Positions 17,856 through 25,795 of a stretch of 64,000 bases of DNA are shown here, in pieces. Origin of the DNA: Paracoccus methylovorus (GTDB lineage: Bacteria; Pseudomonadota; Alphaproteobacteria; Rhodobacterales; Rhodobacteraceae); contig NZ_CP070368.1 in assembly GCF_016919705.1 (NCBI RefSeq), forward strand, positions 2,107,952 to 2,171,951. Direction: 5' to 3'. Positions within the stretch are counted from its first letter, which is position 1. Each line of letters starts with the position of its first letter. The translations under genes and the position numbers were made by a program. The notes under the pieces were generated by a model that saw nothing but the letters and a program-made list of their open reading frames with translations, made no database searches and was not told the origin of the DNA.

Positions 17856-19043
17856 TCAGAATTTGCATTCGGTTTCGGGCCGGTCGAGGCCCAGCGTATC
17901 CAGCGCCGAGTGCTGGTGCAGATACTGGTCCTGCGGGCTGACCGAGGCGGTGACGGTATCCGTCGCCAACAGGATCGGCTGTCGCAACTGGTGGTCCCAG
18001 TCGCGCAGGGTCAGTTTCTGCCCCTTGAAGCCTGCGACCTCAAAGTTCTCGGACAGCATGAACTCTTTCAACGTGACGGGATCGGTGCTTTGCGTGCGCG
18101 TCGCGGCCTCGCCGATCATGCGCAGCGCCACCCAAGTCTGGTAATCCTCTTCGCGGATCGGGCGATTGGCAAGCTTTTCGAAACGGTTCTGGAATTGTGT
18201 GGCGCCCCATGCTTCCAACGAAGGCGCCCAACTGCGCGGCACCAGCCCCGCCGAGCCCACTACCGGTCGCGGATCCCAGGTGGCAAAAGGCAGCCAATCC
18301 GCAAAGACGTCGTTTTCATCGGCGGCGATCAGCACGTCATATGCCGGCGCGCGCTGGGTAAAGACCGGCATCTGGCTTTGAACCTGCACGTGTCCGCTGT
18401 CGCTGCGCCGGCTGCCGCCCGTATCCTCATAGGTGCGGGTTTCGACGATCTTGGCACCGAACTTGGTCGCGGCGCGGCGATAGGCATCGGCCAGCGCCAC
18501 ATCCTCGGGGTGGCTGCCGGCGATCAGGAACCAGTTCGGCCATTTCTTCCACATCAGGAACTGCGCCAGCCCATCGGCCAGCATGGCATAGCTGGGCGCG
18601 GTATGGATCACGTTGAAACGGCAATCCGCGCCGCGCAGATTGTCGCCCCGGGCACGCGCATTCAGCACCAAGGCACCGTCTCCGGCCTGATCGGCCAGCG
18701 CCAGCGTCTGGGCGTCGTCGGCCAGCGTCACGATAAAGGGAATGCCTTCGGCAAGCAGCTTGTCCATCTCGGCCGCTGCGGTTTCGGGCGTGGCGGCAAC
18801 CTCCAGCGCCTCGAAATCCTGGTTCATGAAGCGGCCGGTGGTGTCGTTATCCTCGATGGCAAGTCGCGCACCGGCAAAGGCCAGATCCTCGGGCGCGGTT
18901 CGCAACCGCGAGATGGGCGGCAGGCGGGGCACATCCACCCGCAGCACCGCAGCGCGAACGGTCTGCGGCTGCGCGGCATCTTGCGCAAGGGCAGGGCCCG
19001 TCACGGACAAACCCGCCAAAAGTATGATGATTCTGCCTGTCAT
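17856..19043 (-). CDS. periplasmic binding protein-like component, PQQ alcohol dehydrogenase system
   Basis: 395 residues from ATG 19043 behind GGAGGAAGG. It has a signal peptide (IILLAGLSVTGPALAQD). The rest follows the type I periplasmic binding fold of branched-chain amino-acid binding proteins (NWFLIAGSHPEDVALADAYRRAA, VLIAADENDVFADW, YQTWVALRMIGEAAT). The set with beta-propeller, ABC ATPase and ABC-2 permease matches the transporter-like cassette linked to PQQ dehydrogenases. A type I binding protein with an exporter-type permease is an unusual pairing. The ligand is unknown. Confidence 0.85.
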   Translation of the reverse strand: MTGRIIILLAGLSVTGPALAQDAAQPQTVRAAVLRVDVPRLPPISRLRTAPEDLAFAGARLAIEDNDTTGRFMNQDFEALEVAATPETAAAEMDKLLAEGIPFIVTLADDAQTLALADQAGDGALVLNARARGDNLRGADCRFNVIHTAPSYAMLADGLAQFLMWKKWPNWFLIAGSHPEDVALADAYRRAATKFGAKIVETRTYEDTGGSRRSDSGHVQVQSQMPVFTQRAPAYDVLIAADENDVFADWLPFATWDPRPVVGSAGLVPRSWAPSLEAWGATQFQNRFEKLANRPIREEDYQTWVALRMIGEAATRTQSTDPVTLKEFMLSENFEVAGFKGQKLTLRDWDHQLRQPILLATDTVTASVSPQDQYLHQHSALDTLGLDRPETECKF

Positions 19044-19132
19044 TGCCTTCCTCCCCCACGCATCATGCCGGGCCAATCCGCCTGCGCCAACCCGCGAAAT
19101 ACCCTGTATTTATCCGGGGAAAATGCCCCGCC

Positions 19133-19147
19133 ACCTAAGTATTAGGG
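19133..19147 (-). promoter_or_regulatory. xox-region repeated element, copy C
   Basis: On the minus strand reads CCCTAATACTTAGGT. It matches copies at 22441 and 24363 at 12 or more positions. It lies 90 bases upstream of the start codon of the binding-protein gene at 19043, and also 48 bases before the plus-strand gene at 19196. It is proposed to be an activator site or promoter element of the xox regulon; this is inferred from recurrence and position only. Confidence 0.55.
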
Positions 19148-19195
19148 ACTTTCGTCCTATGGACGGCCGCGGCGCGTCGGGCGCATGTTCTGCGC

Positions 19196-19717
19196 ATGGC
19201 ATTTTCGCGGCTTATCCTGATCGCCTGCGTTGCCGCCCTGACCGGATCCGGCGCCGGGGCGGACCAGCCGGCGCACGGGTCGGTTCCGCCGCCCGGCAGC
19301 GCGGCCTGGTTCGGCCTGCATTTCATAGACACCTCGACCGAAGGCACCATCAACGGCGTGCGCGACGATGAAACCCGCCGCATCGAAATGGCCGAGGACG
19401 TCATCGCCGAGGATCTGCGCAGTCGGGGCTTTACCCTGCTGGAGCCACCCGCCGAGCAGATGGCAAAAATCAAGAACCCGACAAAATCCAATGGTCAGGA
19501 CATTCGCATCGCGCGCGAGATGGGCGCGCATTACGCCGTCTCGGGCGAGGTGCAGAAGGTGTCGAACCTGATCCTGGCGCTGAATCTTTACATCCGCGAC
19601 GCGGCCAGCGGCGAAACGGTCCGCGCCGGCGTGGTCGATATCCGCGGCAATACCGACGAAAGCTTTCGCCGCGGATATCTGTATCTTTTGAAAAACATCA
19701 TCTTTCGGGAGGAGTGA
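19196..19717 (+). CDS. periplasmic DUF3280/DUF2380-like protein
   Basis: 173 residues with an N-terminal hydrophobic signal (FSRLILIACVAALTGSGAGA). The body FGLHFIDTSTEG...RRIEMAEDVIAEDLRSRGF and AREMGAHYAVSGEVQKVSNLIL resembles a DUF family seen beside quinoprotein dehydrogenases. It may be structurally related to curli-assembly or TolB-N-like domains. The function is not known. It is divergent from the binding-protein gene and four bases ahead of the MxaD-like gene. No good ribosome site precedes ATG 19196, so the start is moderately sure. Confidence 0.7.
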   Translation: MAFSRLILIACVAALTGSGAGADQPAHGSVPPPGSAAWFGLHFIDTSTEGTINGVRDDETRRIEMAEDVIAEDLRSRGFTLLEPPAEQMAKIKNPTKSNGQDIRIAREMGAHYAVSGEVQKVSNLILALNLYIRDAASGETVRAGVVDIRGNTDESFRRGYLYLLKNIIFREE

Positions 19718-19720
19718 CTG

Positions 19721-20272
19721 ATGATTCGACTGCTGGCCCTGACGATGGGGGCGGCCATGGCTTTGGCCCCCGCCGCACAGGCACATGGACCTGCCCGGCT
19801 GAAGCTGGAAATGCAGCAAAAGCTGGATGCGACGCCCGACGAGGTCTGGGCCGTCATCGGCAAGTTCGACGATATGAGCTGGCATCCCGCGATCGCCAGC
19901 CTGGAGCTGACCGGAGATGGGGCGGCCGACCAACCCGAAACATCAACCCGCGTGCTGCATCTGAAATCCGATGCCGGTGACCCGACGATCACCGAGACGC
20001 TGACGAAATGGCAGCCCGAGAAACACTGCTATTCCTATCGCATCGCCGAGGTCGACGTGACGGTCCTGCCGGTGACCAACTATGCCTCGACCCTTTGCGT
20101 CAAGGACGAAGGCGGCAAGGCACTGGTTCATTGGAAGGGCGGCTTTTATCGGGGCTATCCGAACAACGATCCCCCTGCCGAGCTAAGCGACGAAGCGGCG
20201 ACACAGGCGGTCACCGGGGTCTATCAGGCCGGGTTCGACGCACTGGTCGAAAAGTTCGGCAAGGCAGAGTGA
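19721..20272 (+). CDS. SRPBCC-fold periplasmic protein, MxaD-like
   Basis: 183 residues with a signal peptide (GAAMALAPAAQAHG) and a START/Bet v1-like SRPBCC domain: KLDATPDEVWAVIGKFDDMSWHPAI near the start and GVYQAGFDALVEKFG at the end. MxaD of the classical methanol oxidation system has this fold and is thought to help methanol dehydrogenase meet its cytochrome. Being part of the xox region, this protein may do the same for XoxF. AGGAGTG sits before ATG 19721, overlapping the end of the preceding gene. Confidence 0.82.
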   Translation: MIRLLALTMGAAMALAPAAQAHGPARLKLEMQQKLDATPDEVWAVIGKFDDMSWHPAIASLELTGDGAADQPETSTRVLHLKSDAGDPTITETLTKWQPEKHCYSYRIAEVDVTVLPVTNYASTLCVKDEGGKALVHWKGGFYRGYPNNDPPAELSDEAATQAVTGVYQAGFDALVEKFGKAE

Positions 20273-20306
20273 CCCTGCTGCCGGGACAACCGGCGCGCAT
20301 CCAGGT

Positions 20307-20323
20307 CAGGGGTTCCGCCCCTG
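20307..20323. terminator. possible hairpin between convergent genes
   Basis: CAGGGG-TTCCG-CCCCTG forms a six-base stem in the 74-base gap between the convergent ends at 20272 and 20347. More G/C repeats follow. No T run is present, so intrinsic termination is uncertain. Confidence 0.3.
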
Positions 20324-20346
20324 CCCGACGGGTCGGGGGGGCGGCC

Positions 20347-20886
20347 TTAAGGGGCAGGTGTGACGGGTTCCAGCACACCGCCCCGCTCCTGCCAGCCATC
20401 GACACCTTCGGGAAACCAGATTACCCCGCTGTAGCCCAGCGCAACGGCGCGCTTGGCGGCATTCCAGCTCATCCAGCAGTCGCGCTTGCAAAAGACCACC
20501 ATGGGCGCGGCCTTGTCGTCCCCTGAAAGCCGGGCCAGCCCATCGGCCAGCCGAGCCTGTTCTGCGGGCGCCAGCCGGTCATAGCCGGTATCGTAAAGCC
20601 AGGTGGCGCCCGGTATCGAAAGATGCGGCGGCGCATTCCACAGTGTCCCTTCGGGCAGGCCCTCGGGTCGGGCGGTGCGCGGCAGCACGTCGATGAAGGG
20701 CACTCCGGCCTTGTGCAGTTCCACCGCCTCGGTCGCTCCGACCACCCTTGCGCCGGCCAGCGTCGCGGGGGTTTCGGCACGATAGGGTTCGCCGTGGAAA
20801 TCCTGCGGCTCGGGCACCTGCGCACGGGTCTGGGCCGGGGCAGCGCCGGCCAAAAGGATCGCCAACACTGCCCCGGCCCATTTCAT
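20347..20886 (-). CDS. rhodanese-like protein of the PQQ catabolism-associated 'CXXCW' family
   Basis: 179 residues with a signal peptide (VLAILLAGAAPAQTRA), so periplasmic. It has a rhodanese-like layout: GARVVGATEAVELHKAG and FIDVLPRTARPEGLP, then MVVFCKRDCWMSWNAAKRAV, where the active-loop cysteine is expected. Family members are named for a cysteine-tryptophan motif. Here three residues lie between the two cysteines (C-KRD-C-W). It overlaps xoxJ by four bases and is last in the xoxF-cycB-xoxJ unit. Its role is unknown; redox or sulfur chemistry is plausible. Confidence 0.85.
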   Translation of the reverse strand: MKWAGAVLAILLAGAAPAQTRAQVPEPQDFHGEPYRAETPATLAGARVVGATEAVELHKAGVPFIDVLPRTARPEGLPEGTLWNAPPHLSIPGATWLYDTGYDRLAPAEQARLADGLARLSGDDKAAPMVVFCKRDCWMSWNAAKRAVALGYSGVIWFPEGVDGWQERGGVLEPVTPAP

Positions 20887-21695
20887 GGTTTCAACGACTT
20901 GCCATAATCGTCCAGAAGCGGCACCCCGGCATCACGCAGAACGACGTCGATTTCGTCCTGGTGCCGCCGGATCAGGCTGTTCAATTGCCGCTTCCATTCC
21001 TGTTCGCCCAACCGCACCCCCATGGTGATGCGATAGAACATGCGCGGCCCGCTGGTTTCCTTGAGCAGCGGCGTGAATTGCAGATCGGCATCCTGCTTGA
21101 CCAGCGGCCCGGCCAGCGGACCCCAGATCACCGCGGCAGCCAGTTCGCCGGACTTCACCTGCGCCAGCATCTCGCCCACCGGATCCTCGACCCGGCGATC
21201 CACGAACAGGTCCCAGCCGCGCATATTCTTGGCCAGCCCGGCCCGCGCAAGATTTGTCGCAGGCGGCGTTCCTGCCACGACCCCGATGGGATGATCCTGC
21301 AGCGCCGGATCCTCCAGCGTTTCGACCGAGGCCAGCGGGCTGTCCTTGCGCGTTACGATACCATAGGCCGAGGTATAGTAATGGTTGGTGTTCTGCACCA
21401 TCTCGTCGCCCTGGGCATAGCCGATGACGACATCGCACAGCCCGGCGCGCAGGGTCTTGCGGATAAAGCCGGGTCCCTGCGGGAACCATGTATAGACCAC
21501 CGGCAGGCCCAGCTTTTCACCGAAAAGCTCAGCGATGCGGTTTTCAAACCCTTGGCCGTCTTCCGACGACATCGGCACGGCGGCGGGATCGGCACAAACC
21601 CTGAACTCGGTCTTTGAGCGCAGATCGGCAACCTGCGCCGAGACGGTTGTCACGGCGCAGATCAACAGAGCCGCAAGGGCGAGGGCGGGTCTCAT
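20883..21695 (-). CDS. xoxJ: XoxJ, periplasmic binding-fold partner of XoxF
   Basis: 270 residues with a signal peptide (ALAALLICAVTTVSAQV) and the type II binding-protein fold FRVCADPAAVPMSSEDGQGFENRIAELFGEKLG typical of MxaJ/XoxJ. It lies directly after the cytochrome gene, overlapping it by four bases. In related systems XoxJ is proposed to help activate the methanol dehydrogenase, for instance by assisting cofactor or metal insertion. This call is by homology and context. Confidence 0.9.
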   Translation of the reverse strand: MRPALALAALLICAVTTVSAQVADLRSKTEFRVCADPAAVPMSSEDGQGFENRIAELFGEKLGLPVVYTWFPQGPGFIRKTLRAGLCDVVIGYAQGDEMVQNTNHYYTSAYGIVTRKDSPLASVETLEDPALQDHPIGVVAGTPPATNLARAGLAKNMRGWDLFVDRRVEDPVGEMLAQVKSGELAAAVIWGPLAGPLVKQDADLQFTPLLKETSGPRMFYRITMGVRLGEQEWKRQLNSLIRRHQDEIDVVLRDAGVPLLDDYGKSLKP

Positions 21696-22348
21696 CCGCT
21701 CATGCAGGAATCTTCCTGCGCAGCAAATTCATCGGACTTGTCCTCTTTATTCGCCGGGCGGCCCCGTGGCAGATCGCCAGTGCCCCGCGCCAGCAGATAG
21801 GCATAGATATCGTCAATATAGCACCAGACGTTCTTGTTGGTACCAAAAGCTGGCATGACCAGATTGGCGGCCTTGTTCACCTCTTGTTTACCCGACGCGG
21901 CGATTTCCAGAAAATCGTAATAGTCGAGGGTCAGCACCGAGGTCTTCAGCGCCGGCGCATAGGTCGAGCCTTCGCCGTCCGGGCCGTGGCAGACGTGGCA
22001 CTCCGCCGAATAACGGCGATAGCCCGAAAACGTCGCATAATCGATCTTGCCGTCCGTGATCTTGTAGGTCGGGATATCGTCGACCGTATACCAGCGGCCG
22101 TTCTCAAGATGGTCGGGGGTGATGTCGGTGCCATTCGGCAGGGCGGTTTTGGCGCCCGCTTCCTCGGTCTGCGGTTCCTCCTTTGCGGCCTGCTCTTGCT
22201 GCGCATCCCCCGAAACGGCGGCGGCAGCGCCGGCCCCGGCCTGCGCCGGGGGCGTGTCCGTGGTCTGCGCAAGGGCCGTTCCGGTGATGGCACAAGTCGC
22301 ACACGCGACACAGATCGCCATCAGACTGGCGGTCGTCTTGCTCGTCAT
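21692..22348 (-). CDS. cycB: cytochrome c (c-553i type), XoxF electron acceptor
   Basis: 218 residues. A signal peptide is followed by a low-complexity Ala/Gly/Glu stretch (about 30-70), then a single haem site SAECHVCHGPDGEGS, an axial Met candidate in NLVMPAFGTNKNVWCYIDDIYAYL, and an acidic tail. It takes electrons from the PQQ enzyme in the periplasm. ATG 22348 has GGGAGG upstream. It follows xoxF after 101 bases that hold a hairpin and a copy of the repeated element, so it may have its own promoter. Confidence 0.93.
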   Translation of the reverse strand: MTSKTTASLMAICVACATCAITGTALAQTTDTPPAQAGAGAAAAVSGDAQQEQAAKEEPQTEEAGAKTALPNGTDITPDHLENGRWYTVDDIPTYKITDGKIDYATFSGYRRYSAECHVCHGPDGEGSTYAPALKTSVLTLDYYDFLEIAASGKQEVNKAANLVMPAFGTNKNVWCYIDDIYAYLLARGTGDLPRGRPANKEDKSDEFAAQEDSCMSG

Positions 22349-22385
22349 GAATTTCCTCCCTGGCTGTCACCCGAAGATGATCGCT

Positions 22386-22409
22386 CGCCCCAAGGTTACC
22401 CTTGGGGCG
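22386..22409. terminator. ten-base-pair hairpin between xoxF and cycB
   Basis: CGCCCCAAGG-TTAC-CCTTGGGGCG is a perfect ten-base stem with a four-base loop, placed 41-64 bases after the xoxF stop and before cycB. There is no T run in the leftward direction. It may act as a partial terminator or mRNA stabiliser that sets the xoxF to cycB ratio. Confidence 0.55.
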
Positions 22410-22440
22410 GCGAGTTTCGAGTCACAGTTTGCTTTTCTGC

Positions 22441-22453
22441 ACCAAAGTATTAG
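22441..22453 (-). promoter_or_regulatory. xox-region repeated element, copy B
   Basis: On the minus strand reads CTAATACTTTGGT, 93 bases upstream of the cycB start codon. Its TAA is the xoxF stop codon. It matches copies A and C and is probably a control site for cycB-xoxJ; this is inferred from recurrence. Confidence 0.55.
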
Positions 22454-24252
22454 CCCGGCAGTTCGAACACGGTCAGTTGACCGCCCAGCTCGGTGTATTG
22501 CGACAAGGAGGCATAGCCGCCCACCGCGCCAAGGCCTTCGTTGGGGTTGGTCAGGCCAGCCGCAAGGCCGATCCCGGCCCAGCCGCCGACACCCGACAGG
22601 ATGCCGACATACTGTTTGCCGCCATGTTCGTAGGTCATCACGTTACCGATGATGCCCGAGGGGGTCTTGAATTTGTAGAGTTCTTCACCCGTCGTTGCAT
22701 CCACGGCCTTCAAAAAGCCCTCGAGCGTGCCATAGAAGACCACGTCACCCGCAGTTGCCAGCGCACCCGACCAGACCGAGAACTGTTCCGGCAGCGACCA
22801 CTTGATCTCGCCCGTGGTGTTGTCCCAGGCGATAAAGTTGCCCATGCCGCCATGGCTGTTGGGGGCGGGATACATCGACAAGGTGGCGCCGACATAAGGT
22901 TGGCCCGCAGTATAGGCCACGCGGAACGGTTCGTAATCCATGCAGACGTGGTTGGTCGGCACATAGAACAGGTTGGTCTTGGGCGAGAAGGCCGCCGGCT
23001 GCTGGTCTTTGGTGCCCAGTGCCGCCGGGCAGACGCCGGTGGTATTCTCATCCTCGCCGTTCTGGGCGGTCGAAAACTCGGCGACCACGGCCGGGCGGCC
23101 AAAGGTTTCCGAATTCGGGTCCATATCGACGCCGGTGGTCCAGTTCACCACAGGATCGAATTTCTCGGCCACCAGCAGCTCGCCGGTTTCGCGGTCCATG
23201 GTATAGGCCAGACCGTTGCGGTCGAAATGGGTCAGCAGTTTGCGTTCCTGACCATCGACCGTCTGGTTGGTCAGGATCATTTCGTTGACGCCGTCAAAGT
23301 CCCATTCGTCATGCGGCGTCATCTGATAGAACCACTTGGCCATGCCGGTGTCGGCATCCCGCGCCATGATGGTCATAGACCATTTGTTGTCGCCCGGCCG
23401 CTGCGAGGGGTTCCAGGTCGAGGGGTTGCCGGTGCCGTAATAGACCAGATTCAGGTCTGGATCATACGAGAACCAGCCCCAGATCGTGCCGCCGCCGATT
23501 TTCCACTGATCGCCTTCCCAGCTGTTGAGCGAGCTGTCGGCACCGATCGGCTTGCCAAGATGGGTGGTTTTTTCGGGATCGACCAGCATCTCGTCGTCAG
23601 GCCCGGTGGAATAGGCTTTCCACGCCTCGGTCCCGTCGGACAGGTTCAGCGCAGTCATCCGGCCACGGACGCCGTATTCGCCGCCCGAGATACCGACCAG
23701 AACCTTGTCCTTGACCGGAACGACCGTGGCGGTCAGCGTCTCGCCGATGCCCGGATCACCGATCTTGTTGGTCCACTTCACCTCGCCGGTTTTGGCATCC
23801 AGAGCCACGACCGTGGTATCGGCCTGACCCAGCAGGATCATGCCGTCGGCATAGGACAGGCCGCGATTGACGGTATCGCAGCACATCACCGCAATGACGT
23901 TGGGATCCTGCTGCGGCTCATACTTCCACAGGATCTTGCCGTTGTCGTTCAGGTCCAGTGCGAAGACGTTGTTCGGAAAGGGGGTATGGACATACATGAC
24001 GTCGCCGATCACCAGCGGCGCACCTTCATGCCCACGCAGCACCCCGGTTGAAAAGGTCCAGGCGACGCGCAGATCCTTGACGTTGTCCTTGTTGATCTGA
24101 TCCAGCGTCGAATACCGCGTGTTCGCGTAATCGCCCATCTGGATCGCCCATTGCTGGGGTTTGGCGATCTCAGCCAGTACGCTGTCATTGGCCAGCGCCG
24201 CCGTGCCGGACATGAGCAGCGCAACACAGGCGCCGTTCAGCAGGTTTTTCAT
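22450..24252 (-). CDS. xoxF: XoxF-type PQQ-dependent methanol dehydrogenase (lanthanide form)
   Basis: 600 residues from ATG 24252 (GGAGGA site), with a signal peptide ([16 protein letters not shown]), so periplasmic. It is an eight-bladed propeller quinoprotein with PQQ. The adjacent cysteines Cys124-Cys125 (VMCCDTV) form the usual vicinal disulfide. The catalytic Asp318 is followed by Phe and Asp320 ([10 protein letters not shown]). The second Asp marks lanthanide-dependent enzymes; calcium enzymes (MxaF) have Ala there. It oxidises methanol to formaldehyde, or further, and passes electrons to CycB. No mxaF or mxaI is in the window. Confidence 0.97.
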   Translation of the reverse strand: MKNLLNGACVALLMSGTAALANDSVLAEIAKPQQWAIQMGDYANTRYSTLDQINKDNVKDLRVAWTFSTGVLRGHEGAPLVIGDVMYVHTPFPNNVFALDLNDNGKILWKYEPQQDPNVIAVMCCDTVNRGLSYADGMILLGQADTTVVALDAKTGEVKWTNKIGDPGIGETLTATVVPVKDKVLVGISGGEYGVRGRMTALNLSDGTEAWKAYSTGPDDEMLVDPEKTTHLGKPIGADSSLNSWEGDQWKIGGGTIWGWFSYDPDLNLVYYGTGNPSTWNPSQRPGDNKWSMTIMARDADTGMAKWFYQMTPHDEWDFDGVNEMILTNQTVDGQERKLLTHFDRNGLAYTMDRETGELLVAEKFDPVVNWTTGVDMDPNSETFGRPAVVAEFSTAQNGEDENTTGVCPAALGTKDQQPAAFSPKTNLFYVPTNHVCMDYEPFRVAYTAGQPYVGATLSMYPAPNSHGGMGNFIAWDNTTGEIKWSLPEQFSVWSGALATAGDVVFYGTLEGFLKAVDATTGEELYKFKTPSGIIGNVMTYEHGGKQYVGILSGVGGWAGIGLAAGLTNPNEGLGAVGGYASLSQYTELGGQLTVFELPG

Positions 24253-24362
24253 GATTTTCCTCCACATGCCGGTGGTCGCGCCTCTCCTCAAGCGCACACA
24301 CCTTATAACGGAAGGTTCGGGTCCGGCCGCACTTGCGTCAACGCGGCCGGTAGGGTCATTGG

Positions 24363-24377
24363 ACCAAAGTATTAGGG
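24363..24377 (-). promoter_or_regulatory. xox-region repeated element, copy A
   Basis: On the minus strand reads CCCTAATACTTTGGT, 111 bases upstream of the xoxF start codon. A TTATAA box lies about 55 bases further downstream (minus-strand sense, near 24304-24309), so the element sits where an activator would bind. It matches the copies at 19133 and 22441. Confidence 0.55.
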
Positions 24378-24437
24378 AAATACGGCAATAGGTATGGGGC
24401 AATCACCCCGGCCGGCCCCCAAAACATCCTCCGCGGG

Positions 24438-25277
24438 TCAACCAAGCCGTTCGGCATGCCAGCGAACATGGTCGGCCATGAAGGTCTGGATGAAGAAATA
24501 GCTGTGATCATAACCCTGTTGCATGCGGAATGTGCCGGGCTGGCGGCGTTCGGCCATGGCGTGGGCCAGCGCCTCGGGCTTGAGCAGGTCGAGGAACTGG
24601 TCGCTGCTGCCCTGATCGATCAGGACCTCACCCGGATAGCCGCGTTGACGCATCAGCAGGGTCGAATCATGCCTTTCCCAAGCGCTGCGGTCCTGGCCCA
24701 GATAGGCGGCGAACTGCTTGCGGCCCCAGTCGGATTCGCTGGGATGCGCGATCGGTGCAAAGGCCGAGACGGATTTGTAGCGTTCGGGAAAGGTCATGGC
24801 GATGGTCAGCGCGCCGTGACCGCCCATGGAGTGTCCGGTGATGCCCTGCGCCTCGCGATCCAGCGGGAAATTGCCAAAGACCAGTTCCGGCAATTCGTGG
24901 GTGATATAGTGCCACATGCGGAAATGCGGCGCCCAAGGCGCCTCGGTCGCATCGACATAAAAGCCGGCGCCCTGACCCAGATCATAAGCCTCGTCATTGG
25001 CCACGCCCTCGCCGCGCGGCGAGGTATCGGGAAAGATCAGCGCGATACCGTATTCAGCCGCCCATTCCTGCGCGCCGGCCTTGGTCATGGCGTTTTCATG
25101 CGTGCAGGTCAGGCCCGAAAGATACCACAACACCGGCACCTTGCCGTGCTGGGCGTCGGGCGGCAGGTAGACCGCAAAGGTCATCGGCGTGCCGGTCGCC
25201 TGCGATTGGTGGCGATAGACGCCCTGAATGCCGCCGAAGCTGCGGTTTTCCGATACGGTTTCATAGGCCAGCGTCAT
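24438..25277 (-). CDS. fghA: S-formylglutathione hydrolase
   Basis: 279 residues, an esterase D type alpha/beta hydrolase. The nucleophile Ser150 is in GITGHSMGGHGAL; VLWYLSGLTCTHENAM forms the oxyanion region; the terminal DHSYFFIQTF carries the catalytic His. It splits S-formylglutathione to formate and glutathione, the last step of the FlhA pathway. ATG 25277 (AAGGGAAG upstream) overlaps the GNAT gene stop. Confidence 0.96.
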   Translation of the reverse strand: MTLAYETVSENRSFGGIQGVYRHQSQATGTPMTFAVYLPPDAQHGKVPVLWYLSGLTCTHENAMTKAGAQEWAAEYGIALIFPDTSPRGEGVANDEAYDLGQGAGFYVDATEAPWAPHFRMWHYITHELPELVFGNFPLDREAQGITGHSMGGHGALTIAMTFPERYKSVSAFAPIAHPSESDWGRKQFAAYLGQDRSAWERHDSTLLMRQRGYPGEVLIDQGSSDQFLDLLKPEALAHAMAERRQPGTFRMQQGYDHSYFFIQTFMADHVRWHAERLG

Positions 25278-25795
25278 GGGTTCTTCCCTTCTGTCAGGTC
25301 GTGAAACATGACCAGCGCGTCCACATAGCCATGTCGGGGATGAAGAAACGCACCTGGCAGCCGGCCGACAATATCGAAACCGGCTTTCTGCCACGAATGA
25401 ACGGCGTCGGCATTGGTTGCGACGACGAAATTGAACTGCATCGCCCGAAAGCCCTGCGCCCGCGCCCAGTCCTTGGCGTGAGCGACCAGCGCCCGGGCTA
25501 TGCCGCGGCCCCGCGCATCGGGATGCGTTGCAAAGCTGGCGTTGGCCACATGGCCAGCCGGGCCGGGCCGGTTGCGGCCGACATGGCTGGTGCCCAGAAC
25601 CCGCTCGTCGAGTTCGGCCACGAAAGCGGTGAAAGGCGCGGCAAACCAGTCGGCCAGCGCCTCGTCCCCGGTGATGTCGGGCGGAATGCAATAGGTTTCG
25701 CCCGCCCGATAGACCGGTTCCAGGATGGTCCAGATCGCCTGATGGTCGTCAGGCGTGGCGGGACGGATCAGGATACCTGTCCCGCCCCCGCTCAT
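25274..25795 (-). CDS. GNAT family N-acetyltransferase
   Basis: 173 residues. The N-terminus IRPATPDDHQAIW and the acetyl-CoA loop ATHPDARGRGIARALVAHA, followed by NFVVATNADAVHSWQKAGFDIVG, are clear GNAT motifs. The substrate is unknown. It lies within the formaldehyde operon, overlapping both clpP-like and fghA genes by four bases, so it is co-expressed with them. Confidence 0.88.
   Translation of the reverse strand: MSGGGTGILIRPATPDDHQAIWTILEPVYRAGETYCIPPDITGDEALADWFAAPFTAFVAELDERVLGTSHVGRNRPGPAGHVANASFATHPDARGRGIARALVAHAKDWARAQGFRAMQFNFVVATNADAVHSWQKAGFDIVGRLPGAFLHPRHGYVDALVMFHDLTEGKNP

Noticed and set aside
17298..19145. 615-codon plus-strand open frame
   Set aside because: Antisense to the beta-propeller and binding-protein genes, which have signal peptides and family motifs.
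22402..24051. 549-codon plus-strand open frame
   Set aside because: Antisense to xoxF.
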